This document shows positions 26,872 through 36,921 of a stretch of 64,000 nucleotides of DNA, one piece after another. Source of the stretch: Sphingopyxis flava (lineage in GTDB: Bacteria; Pseudomonadota; Alphaproteobacteria; Sphingomonadales; Sphingomonadaceae); assembly GCF_900168005.1 (NCBI RefSeq), contig NZ_FUYP01000012.1, positions 1-64,000 of the forward strand, written 5' to 3'. The translations under genes were made by a program, and so were the position numbers. Each line of letters opens with the position of its first letter. Positions within the stretch are counted from its first letter, which is position 1. The notes beneath the pieces were generated by a model that was not told where the DNA came from, did no database searches, and was given only the letters and a program-made list of their open reading frames with translations.

Positions 26872-28467
26872 GTGACAGAGAAGAAAGAAGAATATTACCA
26901 GCCTTGGCTGCGCGACCCGGCGCCGCCGCAAGCAGCCCCGCCTGTGTCCAGGATCGACGAGGGTCTCGCGAAGCCGAAGGATACGCCGCCCATCGGGGTC
27001 GATCTGAAGCGTTACGAGCAGCGCGCGGAGACGCCGCGTGAGCCATTGCTCAAATCCGAGCAGATTCGCGCAGGTGCCGCAGGCCTCTGGCGCGCAATGC
27101 GAAGCGGCGCGAGCGCTTTTGCCGACTGGACCATCAAGGCAGGTGAACGCGCCGACATTCCAGCGCGCCTCGAAGCGATGGAGCTTCCGCGCAGGTCGCG
27201 CGCAGTCGCCGCCGCTACGGCAAGCCTCATGGCGACCGGTGCGCGGGCGGTAGGACGCGGCTCGGTACAGGCGGCCCGCGCCGTCGCCGCGACGAGCGGC
27301 AGGGCGTGGGAGAAGATGGCGCTCGGCGACAAGGCCCGAAAGCTCTCGAGCGAGGCCGGACGCGGGCTGGGCGAGGTCGCAGGAAAGACCAAGGCCGGAT
27401 TGGCGGAGGTCGCGAAGGCAGGCAAGGAGGGGCTCGGGGAGGCCGCGACCAAGCTACGCCCCGCGCGTGAGGATCCTGACCCGCCCCCTTCGGGGCTGGA
27501 ACAATTGCTTGCGCGCGAGGAGGCCGAAGCGCGCAAGGCGAAGCCCGCAGCGCCAGACCTGCCGCTCTTCGCCGGCGCGCCGCCGACGGTCACAGAGGCC
27601 CTTGCAGCGCACCGCGCCGGAGCGGAGGACGACGACCGCACGAGCGATGCCGGACCTGCCGCACGCCCAGCGAAGCACCCGCAACGCGCCAAGGCAATGG
27701 CCGCGCCACTCCCGGCGCGGGTGCAGAGGATAGCCATGAATGATTTCCGCACCCGCAGCTGGCCGCTGGCGCTCGGCGTCCTTCTGCTGGTCGGCACCGC
27801 CTTTTGGCTCGGCGGTCGCTTTGGTGGCGGGATGAGCAAGAGCGAGGTCGAGACCATCGTCGCCGACTATATCCGCGCCAATCCGCAGATCATTCCTGAA
27901 GCGCTCGAAGCGCAGCGGGGACGCGAGATCGCCAAGGCGATCGATGCAATTCGCCCCGCGCTGGAAAAACCTTATGCCGGCGCATGGGCGGGGAATGCCG
28001 ATGGCGACGTCACGCTGGTCGTCTTCACCGATTATGCCTGCGGTTTCTGCCGGGCGAGCGTCCCCGACATCGACCGGCTACTGCGCGAGGACAAAAGGCT
28101 GAAGGTCGTGTTCCGCGAGTTGCCGATCATTTCGCCGCAGAGCCGGGACGCGGCGCTGATGGCGCTGGCGGCGGCGCGACAGGGCAAATATGACGCCTTC
28201 CACCACGCGATGTTTGCGGCGACGTCGCTCGATGGGACGGCGATCGCGGCCGCGGCCGAAAAGTCGGGCGTGGTAACCGACGGGAGCGCGGACGCGACCG
28301 CGAACGAGGCGCTGTTCCAACGCGAACTCGACAGCAATCTCGCGATCGCGAGCCAGCTTCAGCTCAACGCCACGCCGACCTGGGTGGTTGGGGACCAGAT
28401 CTTTCAGGGGCAGGTTGGCTATGACGCGCTGCGCCAGGCGATCGCCAAGGCGCGGTCTGAAACGTGA
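26872..28467 (+). CDS. Membrane-anchored DsbA-family thiol oxidoreductase with a long cytoplasmic N-terminal region
   Basis: A 531-residue protein in three parts. Residues 1-296 are Ala/Lys/Arg/Glu-rich, likely helical and repetitive (for example KTKAGLAEVAKAGKEGLGEA), and recognised by me in no family. Residues 297-317 form a membrane anchor. The rest is a periplasmic DsbA/BdbD-type thioredoxin fold with CGFC (390-393) and the cis-Pro ATPTWVVG. The C-terminal part alone would be an ordinary disulfide oxidoreductase of about 210 residues. GTG 26872 is preferred because AAGGG lies six bases upstream; TTG 26830 is the alternative. Its stop overlaps the next gene's GTG. Confidence 0.85.
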   Translation: MTEKKEEYYQPWLRDPAPPQAAPPVSRIDEGLAKPKDTPPIGVDLKRYEQRAETPREPLLKSEQIRAGAAGLWRAMRSGASAFADWTIKAGERADIPARLEAMELPRRSRAVAAATASLMATGARAVGRGSVQAARAVAATSGRAWEKMALGDKARKLSSEAGRGLGEVAGKTKAGLAEVAKAGKEGLGEAATKLRPAREDPDPPPSGLEQLLAREEAEARKAKPAAPDLPLFAGAPPTVTEALAAHRAGAEDDDRTSDAGPAARPAKHPQRAKAMAAPLPARVQRIAMNDFRTRSWPLALGVLLLVGTAFWLGGRFGGGMSKSEVETIVADYIRANPQIIPEALEAQRGREIAKAIDAIRPALEKPYAGAWAGNADGDVTLVVFTDYACGFCRASVPDIDRLLREDKRLKVVFRELPIISPQSRDAALMALAAARQGKYDAFHHAMFAATSLDGTAIAAAAEKSGVVTDGSADATANEALFQRELDSNLAIASQLQLNATPTWVVGDQIFQGQVGYDALRQAIAKARSET

Positions 28468-30293
28468 CGACTGCGGGTTTGGCGACCGTTTCCGTCGACG
28501 AAGCGCTCGCCAACGCTCGCCGGCTGCTGCGCAGCGAGCCCGCGGCAGCACTCGCGCAAGTCCGCGCCATCATCGCGGCGCTGCCGGTGTCGGCAGAAGC
28601 CCACCGGATCGCGGCGCACGCCCTGCGCGCGCTCGGCCGCGAGGAGGAAGCTCAGCAAGCATCGCTCTCAGCGGTGAGCGCCGCGATCCACGATCCCGCG
28701 CTGATCGAGGCGGCGCTCGCGCTCGCCGAGAATCGCCTGCCTGATGCCGAAGGAGCCTTACGCGCGCGACTGAAGGCCGATGCGACCGATGTCGCGGCCA
28801 TCCGTATGCTTGCCGAGGTTGCAGGGCGGATCGGGCGCTATGCCGACGCCGAAAGGCTGCTGTGCCGCGCGCTTGAGCTTGCCCCGGGGTTCGGCGCGGC
28901 GCGCGCCAATCTCGCAACCGTCTATTACAAGCAGAACCGCTATGCCGAAGCCGTCGAGATGCTGGATGCGGTCCTGGGCGAAGACCCGGACAATCCCGCG
29001 CACGCAAATCTTAAGGCCGCAGCGCTCGGCCGCATCGGCGGCTATGACGAGGCGATCGCCCTCTATGAGGAGCTGACGCGCCGCTTTCCCGGCCATGCCA
29101 AGCTGTGGATGAGCTATGGCCATATGCTGAAGACCGTCGGATGGCAGGAGGACAGTATCGCCGCCTATCGCCACGCACTCGGCGCCGATCCCGGTCTCGG
29201 AGAATTGTGGTGGAGCCTTGCCAATCTGAAGACGATCCGCTTCGACGAGGGCGACCGTGTCGCGATGGAGACGGCACTGGCGGCCGCGGATCCGGCCGAC
29301 AGCGGCCGCGACGACGATCGGCTGCATCTTCATTTCGCGCTCGGCAAGGCGCATGACGATGCCGGCGAGCCGGAAGCGGCCTTTCGCCATTATGCGGCAG
29401 GTAATGCGATCCGCGCAGACCAGCTCGGTTATGCGGCGAAGGAAACAAGCGCTATCGTCGATGCCGCCATCGCGGTCTTCACACCTGCCTTTTTCGCCGA
29501 CCGCGCGGGCAGCGGCGACCCCGCGCCGGACCCGATATTCATCCTCGGCATGCCGCGCGCCGGATCGACGCTCGTCGAACAGATCCTCGCCAGCCATTCG
29601 GCGATCGAGGGCACGATGGAACTCCCCGATATCCCCGCACTCGCGCTTGGCATCGGACGCGAGGCGCTCGGTGACGGGCGCCGCTGGGTCGAGGCCATTG
29701 CCGCCGCTTCGCCCGAGAAACTCGCCGAGATGGGCGCCGCCTTCCTTCGCCGGACGCAGGTGCAGCGCAAAACGGGCAAGCCCTTCTATATCGACAAGCT
29801 GCCGAACAACTGGCTCTATGTTCCGCTGATCCGCCTGATACTTCCCCACGCGAAGATCATCGACGCGCGCCGGCATCCGCTCGACTGCTGCTGGTCCAAT
29901 TTCCGCCAGCATTATGCGAAGGGGCAGGCGTTCAGCTACGATCTCGCCGACATGGGCGCCTATTATCACGATTATGTGCGGCTGATGGCGCATATCGATG
30001 CGGTACAGCCCGGGAAGGTGCACCGCGTGTTTCACGAGGCGCTCCTCGACGACCCGGAAGGCGAAGTTCGCGCCATGCTCGCCTTCCTCGGCCAGCCGTA
30101 CGAGGCGGCGTGCATGGCCTTTCACACCAATGCGCGCGCCGTCCGGACGGCGTCGAGCGAACAGGTGCGCCGGCCAATCAACCGGGACGGCGTGGGCCAG
30201 TGGCAACCCTACAAAGCCTGGCTCGATCCACTTCGCGAGGCCCTGGGCCCGGTCTTGGAGGCTTATCCAGAGATACCCAACCTTTTCAACTGA
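28464..30293 (+). CDS. TPR-repeat sulfotransferase
   Basis: A 609-residue protein. The N-terminal half is tetratricopeptide repeats (for example ARANLATVYYKQNRYAEAVEML and KLWMSYGHMLKTVGWQEDSIAAY). The C-terminal half is a sulfotransferase with the PAPS-binding loop GMPRAGSTLVEQIL near residue 362 and the 3'-phosphate region RHPLDCCWSNF. The acceptor is unknown; no export signal is visible, so it should act in the cytoplasm. GTG 28464 overlaps the DsbA-like gene by four bases. Such genes often sit next to TonB receptors in sphingomonads, as here. Confidence 0.88.
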   Translation: MTTAGLATVSVDEALANARRLLRSEPAAALAQVRAIIAALPVSAEAHRIAAHALRALGREEEAQQASLSAVSAAIHDPALIEAALALAENRLPDAEGALRARLKADATDVAAIRMLAEVAGRIGRYADAERLLCRALELAPGFGAARANLATVYYKQNRYAEAVEMLDAVLGEDPDNPAHANLKAAALGRIGGYDEAIALYEELTRRFPGHAKLWMSYGHMLKTVGWQEDSIAAYRHALGADPGLGELWWSLANLKTIRFDEGDRVAMETALAAADPADSGRDDDRLHLHFALGKAHDDAGEPEAAFRHYAAGNAIRADQLGYAAKETSAIVDAAIAVFTPAFFADRAGSGDPAPDPIFILGMPRAGSTLVEQILASHSAIEGTMELPDIPALALGIGREALGDGRRWVEAIAAASPEKLAEMGAAFLRRTQVQRKTGKPFYIDKLPNNWLYVPLIRLILPHAKIIDARRHPLDCCWSNFRQHYAKGQAFSYDLADMGAYYHDYVRLMAHIDAVQPGKVHRVFHEALLDDPEGEVRAMLAFLGQPYEAACMAFHTNARAVRTASSEQVRRPINRDGVGQWQPYKAWLDPLREALGPVLEAYPEIPNLFN

Positions 30294-30438
30294 GGTGGAG
30301 GCGCGCGAATTCGTTGCGTTTGGGCAACAGCGGCCGATATTTTCGACCAACCGCCCCGCCGCCTAGACAACAAAGCTTGCGCTTGCGCTGCACTGCGTCA
30401 TGCTCGCATCACACAGCTGTCATTTGAGGGGGGTTCTC

Positions 30439-32820
30439 ATGCGGGATTTGAGGGCAGCGGTAGCAACGAGCAGCGCACTTCTGCTGGGCAGTACGATGCT
30501 CTGCACATCGGGCGCGGCATTCGCACAGCAATCGGGGACAAAAAGCAGTGACGACATCGTCGTCACTGCGTCAAAGCGCGAACAGAATTTGCAGGACGTT
30601 CCGCTTGCGATCACCGCAATCGGCACCGAGAGACTTAACGAGCTGCAGGTCAAAGAATTCCAGGACGTCGTTAAATTTCTGCCGTCGGTCACGATTCAGT
30701 CGCTCGGGCCGGGCTTCAGCCAGGTCTATTTCCGCGGCGTTGCGAGCGGGGAGAATGCCAACCATTCGGCGTCACTGCCCACAGTCGGCACCTATCTCGA
30801 CGAAATGCCGATCACGACGATCCAGGGCGCGCTCGACATCCACGCATACGATCTTGCCCGCGTCGAGGCGCTCGCGGGACCGCAGGGCACGCTTTATGGC
30901 GCAAGCTCGATGGCGGGCACGATCAAGCTTGTCACCAATCCGCCCGACACCAGCGGCACCTATGGCTCGGTGGGCCTCGAGCTCAACAGTGTCGCGCATG
31001 GCGACATTGGCGGCGTCGCCGAAGGCTTCATCAATGCAAAACTGAGCGACCGTGCCGCGCTGCGTCTCGTCGGCTGGTATCGCCACGACGGCGGTTTTAT
31101 AGACAATATCGCCGGCAGCCGTACCTATCCAACGAGCGGCATCACGCAGGATAACGCTGCGCTCGTCGAAAACGATTATAATGATGTCGACACCTATGGC
31201 GCGCGCCTTGCCCTCGGCATCGAACTCGACGACGATTGGACACTGCGCCCGACGGTGATGGGCCAGGTGCAGAAAGCGAATGGAAATTTTGCGCAGGAAC
31301 GCTCGTCCGCGGTGGCCCGCGACCTGCAGATCGTGCAGTATAATCCGGAGATGTCGAAGGACAAATGGCTCCAGGCCGCGCTGACGATCGAGGGCAAGGT
31401 CGGCAATTGGGATCTGACGGTTACCGGCGGCCATCTGCGGCGCAAGACCGTGGTCGACAGCGACTATTCGGATTACGCCTATTTCTACGACGCACTCTAT
31501 GGCTACGGCGTCTATTTCTATGATAATAACGGCGATCTCGTCAGCCCGAACCAGTATATTCACGGGATCGACCACTACAAGAAGAGCTTCTTCGAGGCCC
31601 GCATCGCCTCTCCCTCCGACGCGCGGCTGCGCTTCATCGGCGGCGTCTTCTGGCAGCGTCAGTCGCATAATATCGAGCAGAACTATATTATCGACGACAT
31701 CGCCGACGCGATCACTGTTCCCGGCACGCCCAGCGACATCTGGTTGACCAAGCAGCTGCGCATCGATCGCGACTATGCGGTGTTCGGCGAGCTCAGCTTC
31801 GACATCACCGACCGGCTGACGCTGACCGGCGGCGGCCGGGTCTACAAGTTCGACAACAGTCTCGTCGGCTTCTTCGGCTATTCGGACGGTTTCGGCAGCA
31901 CCGGGGTCGCGGGCTGTTTCGCCGGGCCTGTCGTCGCGGGATCGCCCTGCACCAACCTCGACAAGCGGACGAAGGACACGGACTTCATCCACAAGCTCAA
32001 CCTGACCTACAAGATCACCGACGACGTCCTCGTCTATGGGACCTGGTCGCGCGGTTTCCGGCCCGGCGGCATCAATCGGCGCGGTACGCTGCCACCCTAT
32101 GGCCCGGATACGCTCGACAATTACGAATTCGGGTGGAAATCGAGCTTCGGGCCGCTGCGCTTTAACGGCGCCGTCTATCAGGAAGACTGGGATGATATTC
32201 AATTGTCCTTCCTCGGCGCCAACGGCCTGACGGAAATCCGCAGCGCCGGCATTGCGCGGATCCGCGGCTTCGAATTTGACGTCGGCTATCGGGAGGGCGG
32301 GCTGTCGCTCAACCTCGGGGGCAGCTATAATGACGCGACGATCCGGCGCGATTTTTGCGCGATCGCCAACGACCAGTTCGACTGCTCGATCGACCCGCCA
32401 GGCCAGACCAACGCGCCACTCGCGCCCGCGGGCACGCGGCTTCCCGTCACCGCCAAATTCAAGGGCAATGCGGTCGCGCGCTACGACTTCCCGGTCGCGG
32501 GTCTTGACGGACATGTCCAGTTCGCGGTCAACCATGTCGGCAAGCGCCGGTCGGATCTGCGTATCTTCGAGAATGGAATCGTCGGCAATTTCAAGGCCTA
32601 TACGACCGCCGACGTCAGCATCGGTGTCAAATCCGACGACTGGAGCGCCGAACTGTTCGCGACCAATCTGTTCGACAGCCGCGGCGTCGTGAACAGCGCG
32701 GTCCAGTGCGGCGAGTCGATCTGCGGCGATCCGGAGGGCACCAGTTCCACCGGGGGCGTCTTCTATGACAATGTCATCCGCCCTCGGCTGATCGGGTTGA
32801 AGGTCAACAAGGATTTCTGA
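30439..32820 (+). CDS. TonB-dependent outer-membrane receptor (first copy)
   Basis: A 793-residue receptor. The signal peptide is cut after AFA (29/30), followed by a TonB-box-like DIVVTAS, a plug domain (NLQDVPLAITAIG and ALAGPQGTLYGASSMAGTIKLVT) and a 22-strand barrel ending in the aromatic GLKVNKDF. Ligand cannot be read from the sequence. It belongs to the large sphingomonad group often linked to catabolic genes. ATG 30439 has a GAGGGGGG site close upstream. An APC permease follows within 58 bases, so import across both membranes may be coordinated. Confidence 0.93.
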   Translation: MRDLRAAVATSSALLLGSTMLCTSGAAFAQQSGTKSSDDIVVTASKREQNLQDVPLAITAIGTERLNELQVKEFQDVVKFLPSVTIQSLGPGFSQVYFRGVASGENANHSASLPTVGTYLDEMPITTIQGALDIHAYDLARVEALAGPQGTLYGASSMAGTIKLVTNPPDTSGTYGSVGLELNSVAHGDIGGVAEGFINAKLSDRAALRLVGWYRHDGGFIDNIAGSRTYPTSGITQDNAALVENDYNDVDTYGARLALGIELDDDWTLRPTVMGQVQKANGNFAQERSSAVARDLQIVQYNPEMSKDKWLQAALTIEGKVGNWDLTVTGGHLRRKTVVDSDYSDYAYFYDALYGYGVYFYDNNGDLVSPNQYIHGIDHYKKSFFEARIASPSDARLRFIGGVFWQRQSHNIEQNYIIDDIADAITVPGTPSDIWLTKQLRIDRDYAVFGELSFDITDRLTLTGGGRVYKFDNSLVGFFGYSDGFGSTGVAGCFAGPVVAGSPCTNLDKRTKDTDFIHKLNLTYKITDDVLVYGTWSRGFRPGGINRRGTLPPYGPDTLDNYEFGWKSSFGPLRFNGAVYQEDWDDIQLSFLGANGLTEIRSAGIARIRGFEFDVGYREGGLSLNLGGSYNDATIRRDFCAIANDQFDCSIDPPGQTNAPLAPAGTRLPVTAKFKGNAVARYDFPVAGLDGHVQFAVNHVGKRRSDLRIFENGIVGNFKAYTTADVSIGVKSDDWSAELFATNLFDSRGVVNSAVQCGESICGDPEGTSSTGGVFYDNVIRPRLIGLKVNKDF

Positions 32821-32878
32821 TCGGCCGCATGCGTCTCTGACCGGGAGCGCCGGGCCGGATCAACGGCTCGGCCTCCTG

Positions 32879-34123
32879 ATGTGCGTCGCGCTGGTCATGG
32901 GGAATATGATCGGGTCGGGGGTGTTTCTGCTCCCGGCAAGCCTCGCCCCCTTCGGCTGGAATGCGGTCGCGGGCTGGACGCTTACCATCGCGGGGGCACT
33001 TGCGCTCGCGGCCGTGCTCGCGCAGCTCACCATTGCCTTTCCTGAGGCGGGAGGCCCAACCGGCTTTGTCGAGCGCGCATTCGGCCGCACCCCGAGCTTC
33101 ATGATAGGCTGGGCCTATTGGATATCGGTATGGACGGCCAATGTGACGCTCGCAGTGGCCGCCGTCAGCTTTCTCAGCATCTTCGTGCCCGCATTCGGGC
33201 GGCACATGGCCGCGGCGACGATCGCGCTGATCTGGATCGTCACTGCGATCAACTGGCGCGGCGCCCGCGCGGCGGGGCGGTTCCAGATCACGACGCTTTT
33301 GATCAAGCTGGTGCCGCTCGCCGCGGTGATCGTGCTGATCCCCATCGCCTTCACCCGCGACGAACCCGTGGCGCTGACGCCTTTCCCCGCAGAAGGATTG
33401 TCGCTGACGACGGTCAGCGCCTCGGCCATCTTCACCTTGTGGGCGCTGCTCGGTTTCGAATCGGCGAGCGTGGCAGCGGACAAGGTCGATCGGCCATCGG
33501 TGACGATCCCGCGCGCGACGATGATCGGTACTGCCGCGACGGGCCTTCTTTATCTCACCGTCTGTTCGGCGATCATCCTGATGCTGCCAGCACAGGCGGT
33601 GGCGGGCTCGGGTTCGCCCTTCTCGCTATTCGTCGAAACCTATTGGTCCCGCGAACCCGCCCTGCTGATCGCCGCCTTCGCTGCGGTGAGTGCGCTAGGG
33701 ACACTGAACGGGTGGACGCTGATCCAGGCCGAGCTCCCCGCAACGCTCGCGCGGCAAGGATTGCTTCCGCGATGGTTCGCGCAGGCGAACGGCCACGGCA
33801 CGCCGGCCAATGCGCTCGTTCTTTCCAGTGCAATCGCAACCGCCTGCGTGATCCTCAATGACAACAAGTCCACCGCAGAAATGTTCAACTTCATGGCCGT
33901 GCTCTCGACCTCGGTGACGCTGTGGCTTTACCTCGCCTGTGCGGGCGCTGCGCTGCGTCTCGGGGTCGCAATGCCGGTCGCGGCGCTTGGGCTTATCTAC
34001 GCGATCTGGACCCTCTGGGGCGCCGGTATCGGGGTCAGCGCGATGAGCTTGATCCTGATGGCGGCGGGCCTGCCGCTCTATTGGTGGACGCAGCGTAGCT
34101 CAGCGCCAGCGGGGCGCGAATAG
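32879..34123 (+). CDS. APC-superfamily amino acid permease
   Basis: A 12-helix inner-membrane transporter of the APC superfamily. The signature GNMIGSGVFLLPASLA lies at the very N-terminus, with FESASVAADKV and PRATMIGTA further on. Its substrate, an amino acid or other organic amine, cannot be read from the sequence. The start is doubtful. The frame is open upstream to 32801 and reads QRLGLL just before the ATG, the kind of residues that precede helix 1 in relatives, but there is no ATG, GTG or TTG there. It ends tail-to-tail with the PYROXD2-like gene, overlapping by 24 bases. Confidence 0.85.
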   Translation: MCVALVMGNMIGSGVFLLPASLAPFGWNAVAGWTLTIAGALALAAVLAQLTIAFPEAGGPTGFVERAFGRTPSFMIGWAYWISVWTANVTLAVAAVSFLSIFVPAFGRHMAAATIALIWIVTAINWRGARAAGRFQITTLLIKLVPLAAVIVLIPIAFTRDEPVALTPFPAEGLSLTTVSASAIFTLWALLGFESASVAADKVDRPSVTIPRATMIGTAATGLLYLTVCSAIILMLPAQAVAGSGSPFSLFVETYWSREPALLIAAFAAVSALGTLNGWTLIQAELPATLARQGLLPRWFAQANGHGTPANALVLSSAIATACVILNDNKSTAEMFNFMAVLSTSVTLWLYLACAGAALRLGVAMPVAALGLIYAIWTLWGAGIGVSAMSLILMAAGLPLYWWTQRSSAPAGRE

Positions 34124-35704
34124 GCCCCGGTCGCGCAGGATGACTTGCGCGGCATTGTGCCCAGGCGCCCCGGTCACGCCTCCGCCGGGATGGGTGCCCG
34201 CGCCGCACATGTAGAGGCCCTGGACCGGCCCGCGATAGCCGCCATTCCCCAGCACCGGCCGGGCCGCCCAGAGCTGGTCGAGGCTCATATTCCCGTGCAT
34301 GATGTCGCCGCCGACCAGCCCGAATTTGCGTGCGAGCCCCTTTGGGCTGAGCCGAGCCTGGCCGACGATACTGGCGCGAAAGCCAGGCGCGCATTTTTCG
34401 ACCGTGTCGAGGATAGCATCGGCGGCCGCCTCTTCTTCATCGTCCCAGTCGCGGCCGTCGGGCAGTTCGGGCGCGAATTGCTGGCAGAAGAGGCTCGCGA
34501 CATGCTGCCCCGGGGGCGCAAGACTCTCGTCGACGGTCGAGGGGATCAGCATTTCGACGATCGGCGCCTTCGACCAGCCGAATTGCTTCGCATCGAGGAA
34601 GGCGCGGTCCATATAGTCGAGAGTAGGCGCAAGGATGATCCCCGACTGATGGTGCTCGCCCGGTTCGGGCAGGCATGTGAATTTGGGCAGTTCGGACAGG
34701 GCAACATTCATGCGGAACGTCCCGCTGCCCGCCTTGAAGCCCTTGATCCGGCGCTGGAAGTCATGCGGCAGGTCGGCTGCATTCATCAACCGTTCGTAAA
34801 GCAGCTTTGGCCCGACATTCGCGATGACCCGCGCCGCAGCGATTTCCTCGCCGCCCGCAAGCTTGACCCCGACCGCCTTGCTAGCGTCGACCAGTATCTT
34901 TGCGACCGGGCTTTCGAGGCTGATCTCAACGCCCATATCGCGGCAGACTTTTGCCATGATCTCGGTAATCCGTCCCATGCCGCCGACGCTATGGCCCCAC
35001 GCCCCCTTCTTGCCGTTTACTTCCCCGAAGACGTGATGGAGGAGAACATAAGCGCTGCCTGGCGTGTCGGGGCTGGCATAATTGCCGACGACCGCATCGA
35101 AGCCGAAGGCGGCCTTGACCGCCTCGCTTTCAAACCAGCCGTCGAGCATCGTGCGCGCCGACTTGGTGAAGAAGTCGAGCACGTCGCGCTGTTGTTCGAG
35201 CTGGAGACTGGCGAACCGCCGCCCCTGCCGCGCACCGTCGAGCAGCGTGCGCAGCCCCTCACCCACGTTCGGCGGGACGCGCAGCGCAAGGTCGCGGAGC
35301 AATTCGGCGACATTTTCGAGCGCCTCATAATATTGGGGCAGCACCGCGGCATCGCGGGCGCTGAACTTCGAAAACTCGGCCTGCGTGCGCTCCAGCCCAC
35401 CGCCGAGCTTCAGATAACCCCCATTTTCCTGCGGCAGGAAGTTGCTGATCGGACGCTCGATGACGCGATAGCCATGATCGGCAAGCTTCATGTCGGCGAT
35501 CACCTTCGGCTGCAGCAGGCTGACGGTGTAGCTCGCGACAGAATTACGAAAGCCAGGTGCAAATTCCTCGGTCACCGCGGCCCCGCCAACGACCTCGCGC
35601 GCCTCAAGGATGCGGACCTTCAGCCCCGCGCGCGCGAGATAGAAGGCGCACACAAGACCGTTGTGGCCGGCACCGACAATGAGGGCGTCATAGGCTTTGG
35701 TCAT
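34100..35704 (-). CDS. FAD-dependent phytoene-desaturase-like/PYROXD2-like oxidoreductase
   Basis: A 534-residue flavoprotein of the CrtI-like amine oxidase superfamily. The N-terminal FAD motif GAGHNGL (11-17) with LEAREVVGGAA fits the PYROXD2-type subgroup rather than true phytoene desaturases; no carotenoid gene is near. The C-terminal FAD contact is GAGTHPGGGVTGAPGHNAA. It is the last gene of a reverse operon. Its ATG overlaps the FAD monooxygenase stop by four bases (35701-35704). The substrate is unknown, but its place after an oxygenase and a monooxygenase suggests a dehydrogenation step in the same pathway. Confidence 0.85.
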   Translation of the reverse strand: MTKAYDALIVGAGHNGLVCAFYLARAGLKVRILEAREVVGGAAVTEEFAPGFRNSVASYTVSLLQPKVIADMKLADHGYRVIERPISNFLPQENGGYLKLGGGLERTQAEFSKFSARDAAVLPQYYEALENVAELLRDLALRVPPNVGEGLRTLLDGARQGRRFASLQLEQQRDVLDFFTKSARTMLDGWFESEAVKAAFGFDAVVGNYASPDTPGSAYVLLHHVFGEVNGKKGAWGHSVGGMGRITEIMAKVCRDMGVEISLESPVAKILVDASKAVGVKLAGGEEIAAARVIANVGPKLLYERLMNAADLPHDFQRRIKGFKAGSGTFRMNVALSELPKFTCLPEPGEHHQSGIILAPTLDYMDRAFLDAKQFGWSKAPIVEMLIPSTVDESLAPPGQHVASLFCQQFAPELPDGRDWDDEEEAAADAILDTVEKCAPGFRASIVGQARLSPKGLARKFGLVGGDIMHGNMSLDQLWAARPVLGNGGYRGPVQGLYMCGAGTHPGGGVTGAPGHNAAQVILRDRGLFAPRWR

Positions 35705-36921
35705 GAATATTCTTTCGCAAGCGGGGATTCGACATGTTGGCGGCCGAAGCCGAGGCCGAGCACATGGCCGGGTATGCGGCGCAACAGCGGAACGGCGTCG
35801 AGCAGGCGTACAGCGAGGGGGACACGGGTGATATCGCCGCGCAGCATTGGCTCGATCACGCGCTGGTGGGCAAAGCGCTGAAGCGCCTGCATCCGCGCCG
35901 TCGGCTTCGAGCGCCGCGCTTGCACGCGCGCGAGCAGAGGGTCGGGATTTTCACCGGCAGCGAGCGGCGCTGCGAGGATATTCGCGGTCGCAACGGCATC
36001 CTGCACCGCGAGGTTGATGCCCACGCCGCCGATCGGCGACATGGCGTGTGCAGCGTCACCGATCGCGAGCAGGCCGGGACGCGACCAGCAGGTCAGCCGG
36101 TCGAGCGCGACGGAGAGCAGCTTGATGTCCTCGAAGCTGCGAACCGCATCGATACTTGCAGCAAGGCCCGGAACGAGCGCCGCCACATCGGCGCGAAAGG
36201 CGGCGATGCCGCGGGCCTCGATTGCGGCAAGCTGACCCTTTTCGATGACCCGCGCGCATTGCCAATAATCACCGCGCGGGATGGCGACGATCATGCCGCT
36301 GCGGCCGATTGTGCCGAGCGCAACGTCCGACATATCGGTCCCTGCGGGAACGGGAACGCGAAACCAGAGCACGTCCATGGGCGCTCCCAGATCCTCAAGC
36401 GGGAGCTCGGCCGCGGTACGAAGCACCGATCGGCGCCCGTCAGCGGCGATGACGAGGCGCGCGGGCACGCGTTCGCCATTCGCGAGCGCTACACCGTTGA
36501 CGCGGCCGCTGCTATCATAAGTGAGCCCTGCCGCCTCGGTCGACATGCGCAGCTCGAAGGTCGGATATAGCTTCGCCTGCTCTGCAACGAAATCGAGAAA
36601 GTCCCACTGGGGCATCATCGCAACGAAGGGCGCCGCGACGGGCAGGTGCTTCAGTGTCGCGATCGTGTAACGCTGCCCGAGCAAATTGAGCGTCATCATG
36701 TCGAGCTTCGCGTGCGGTTCCTCGAGCAGCTTTTGGAGCAGGCCGATCTCGTTGAACAGCTCGAGCGTCGAGGGATGGACCGTGTCGCCGCGAAAATCGC
36801 GGAGGAAGTCGGCATGTTTTTCGAGCACCGCCACCTTTACCCCGGCGCGCGCGAGGAGGAGCCCTGAAACCATGCCCGCGGGCCCCCCGCCCACGATGAT
36901 GACAGGTGCATCGGCACTCAA
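35701..36921 (-). CDS. FAD-dependent aromatic-type monooxygenase (UbiH/PheA group)
   Basis: A 406-residue group A flavoprotein monooxygenase: GGGPAG (11-16) for the ADP part of FAD, the DG motif in AADGRRSVLR, and the GD motif GDAAHAMSPIGGVGINL. Family members hydroxylate aromatics or other activated substrates using NAD(P)H and O2. The start is TTG 36921, whose TTGA overlaps the Rieske stop; the frame is open upstream only as a shadow and no in-frame ATG exists before the FAD motif. It is the second of three coupled genes. The C-terminal segment, about 370-406, is arginine-rich. Confidence 0.87.
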   Translation of the reverse strand: MSADAPVIIVGGGPAGMVSGLLLARAGVKVAVLEKHADFLRDFRGDTVHPSTLELFNEIGLLQKLLEEPHAKLDMMTLNLLGQRYTIATLKHLPVAAPFVAMMPQWDFLDFVAEQAKLYPTFELRMSTEAAGLTYDSSGRVNGVALANGERVPARLVIAADGRRSVLRTAAELPLEDLGAPMDVLWFRVPVPAGTDMSDVALGTIGRSGMIVAIPRGDYWQCARVIEKGQLAAIEARGIAAFRADVAALVPGLAASIDAVRSFEDIKLLSVALDRLTCWSRPGLLAIGDAAHAMSPIGGVGINLAVQDAVATANILAAPLAAGENPDPLLARVQARRSKPTARMQALQRFAHQRVIEPMLRGDITRVPLAVRLLDAVPLLRRIPGHVLGLGFGRQHVESPLAKEYS

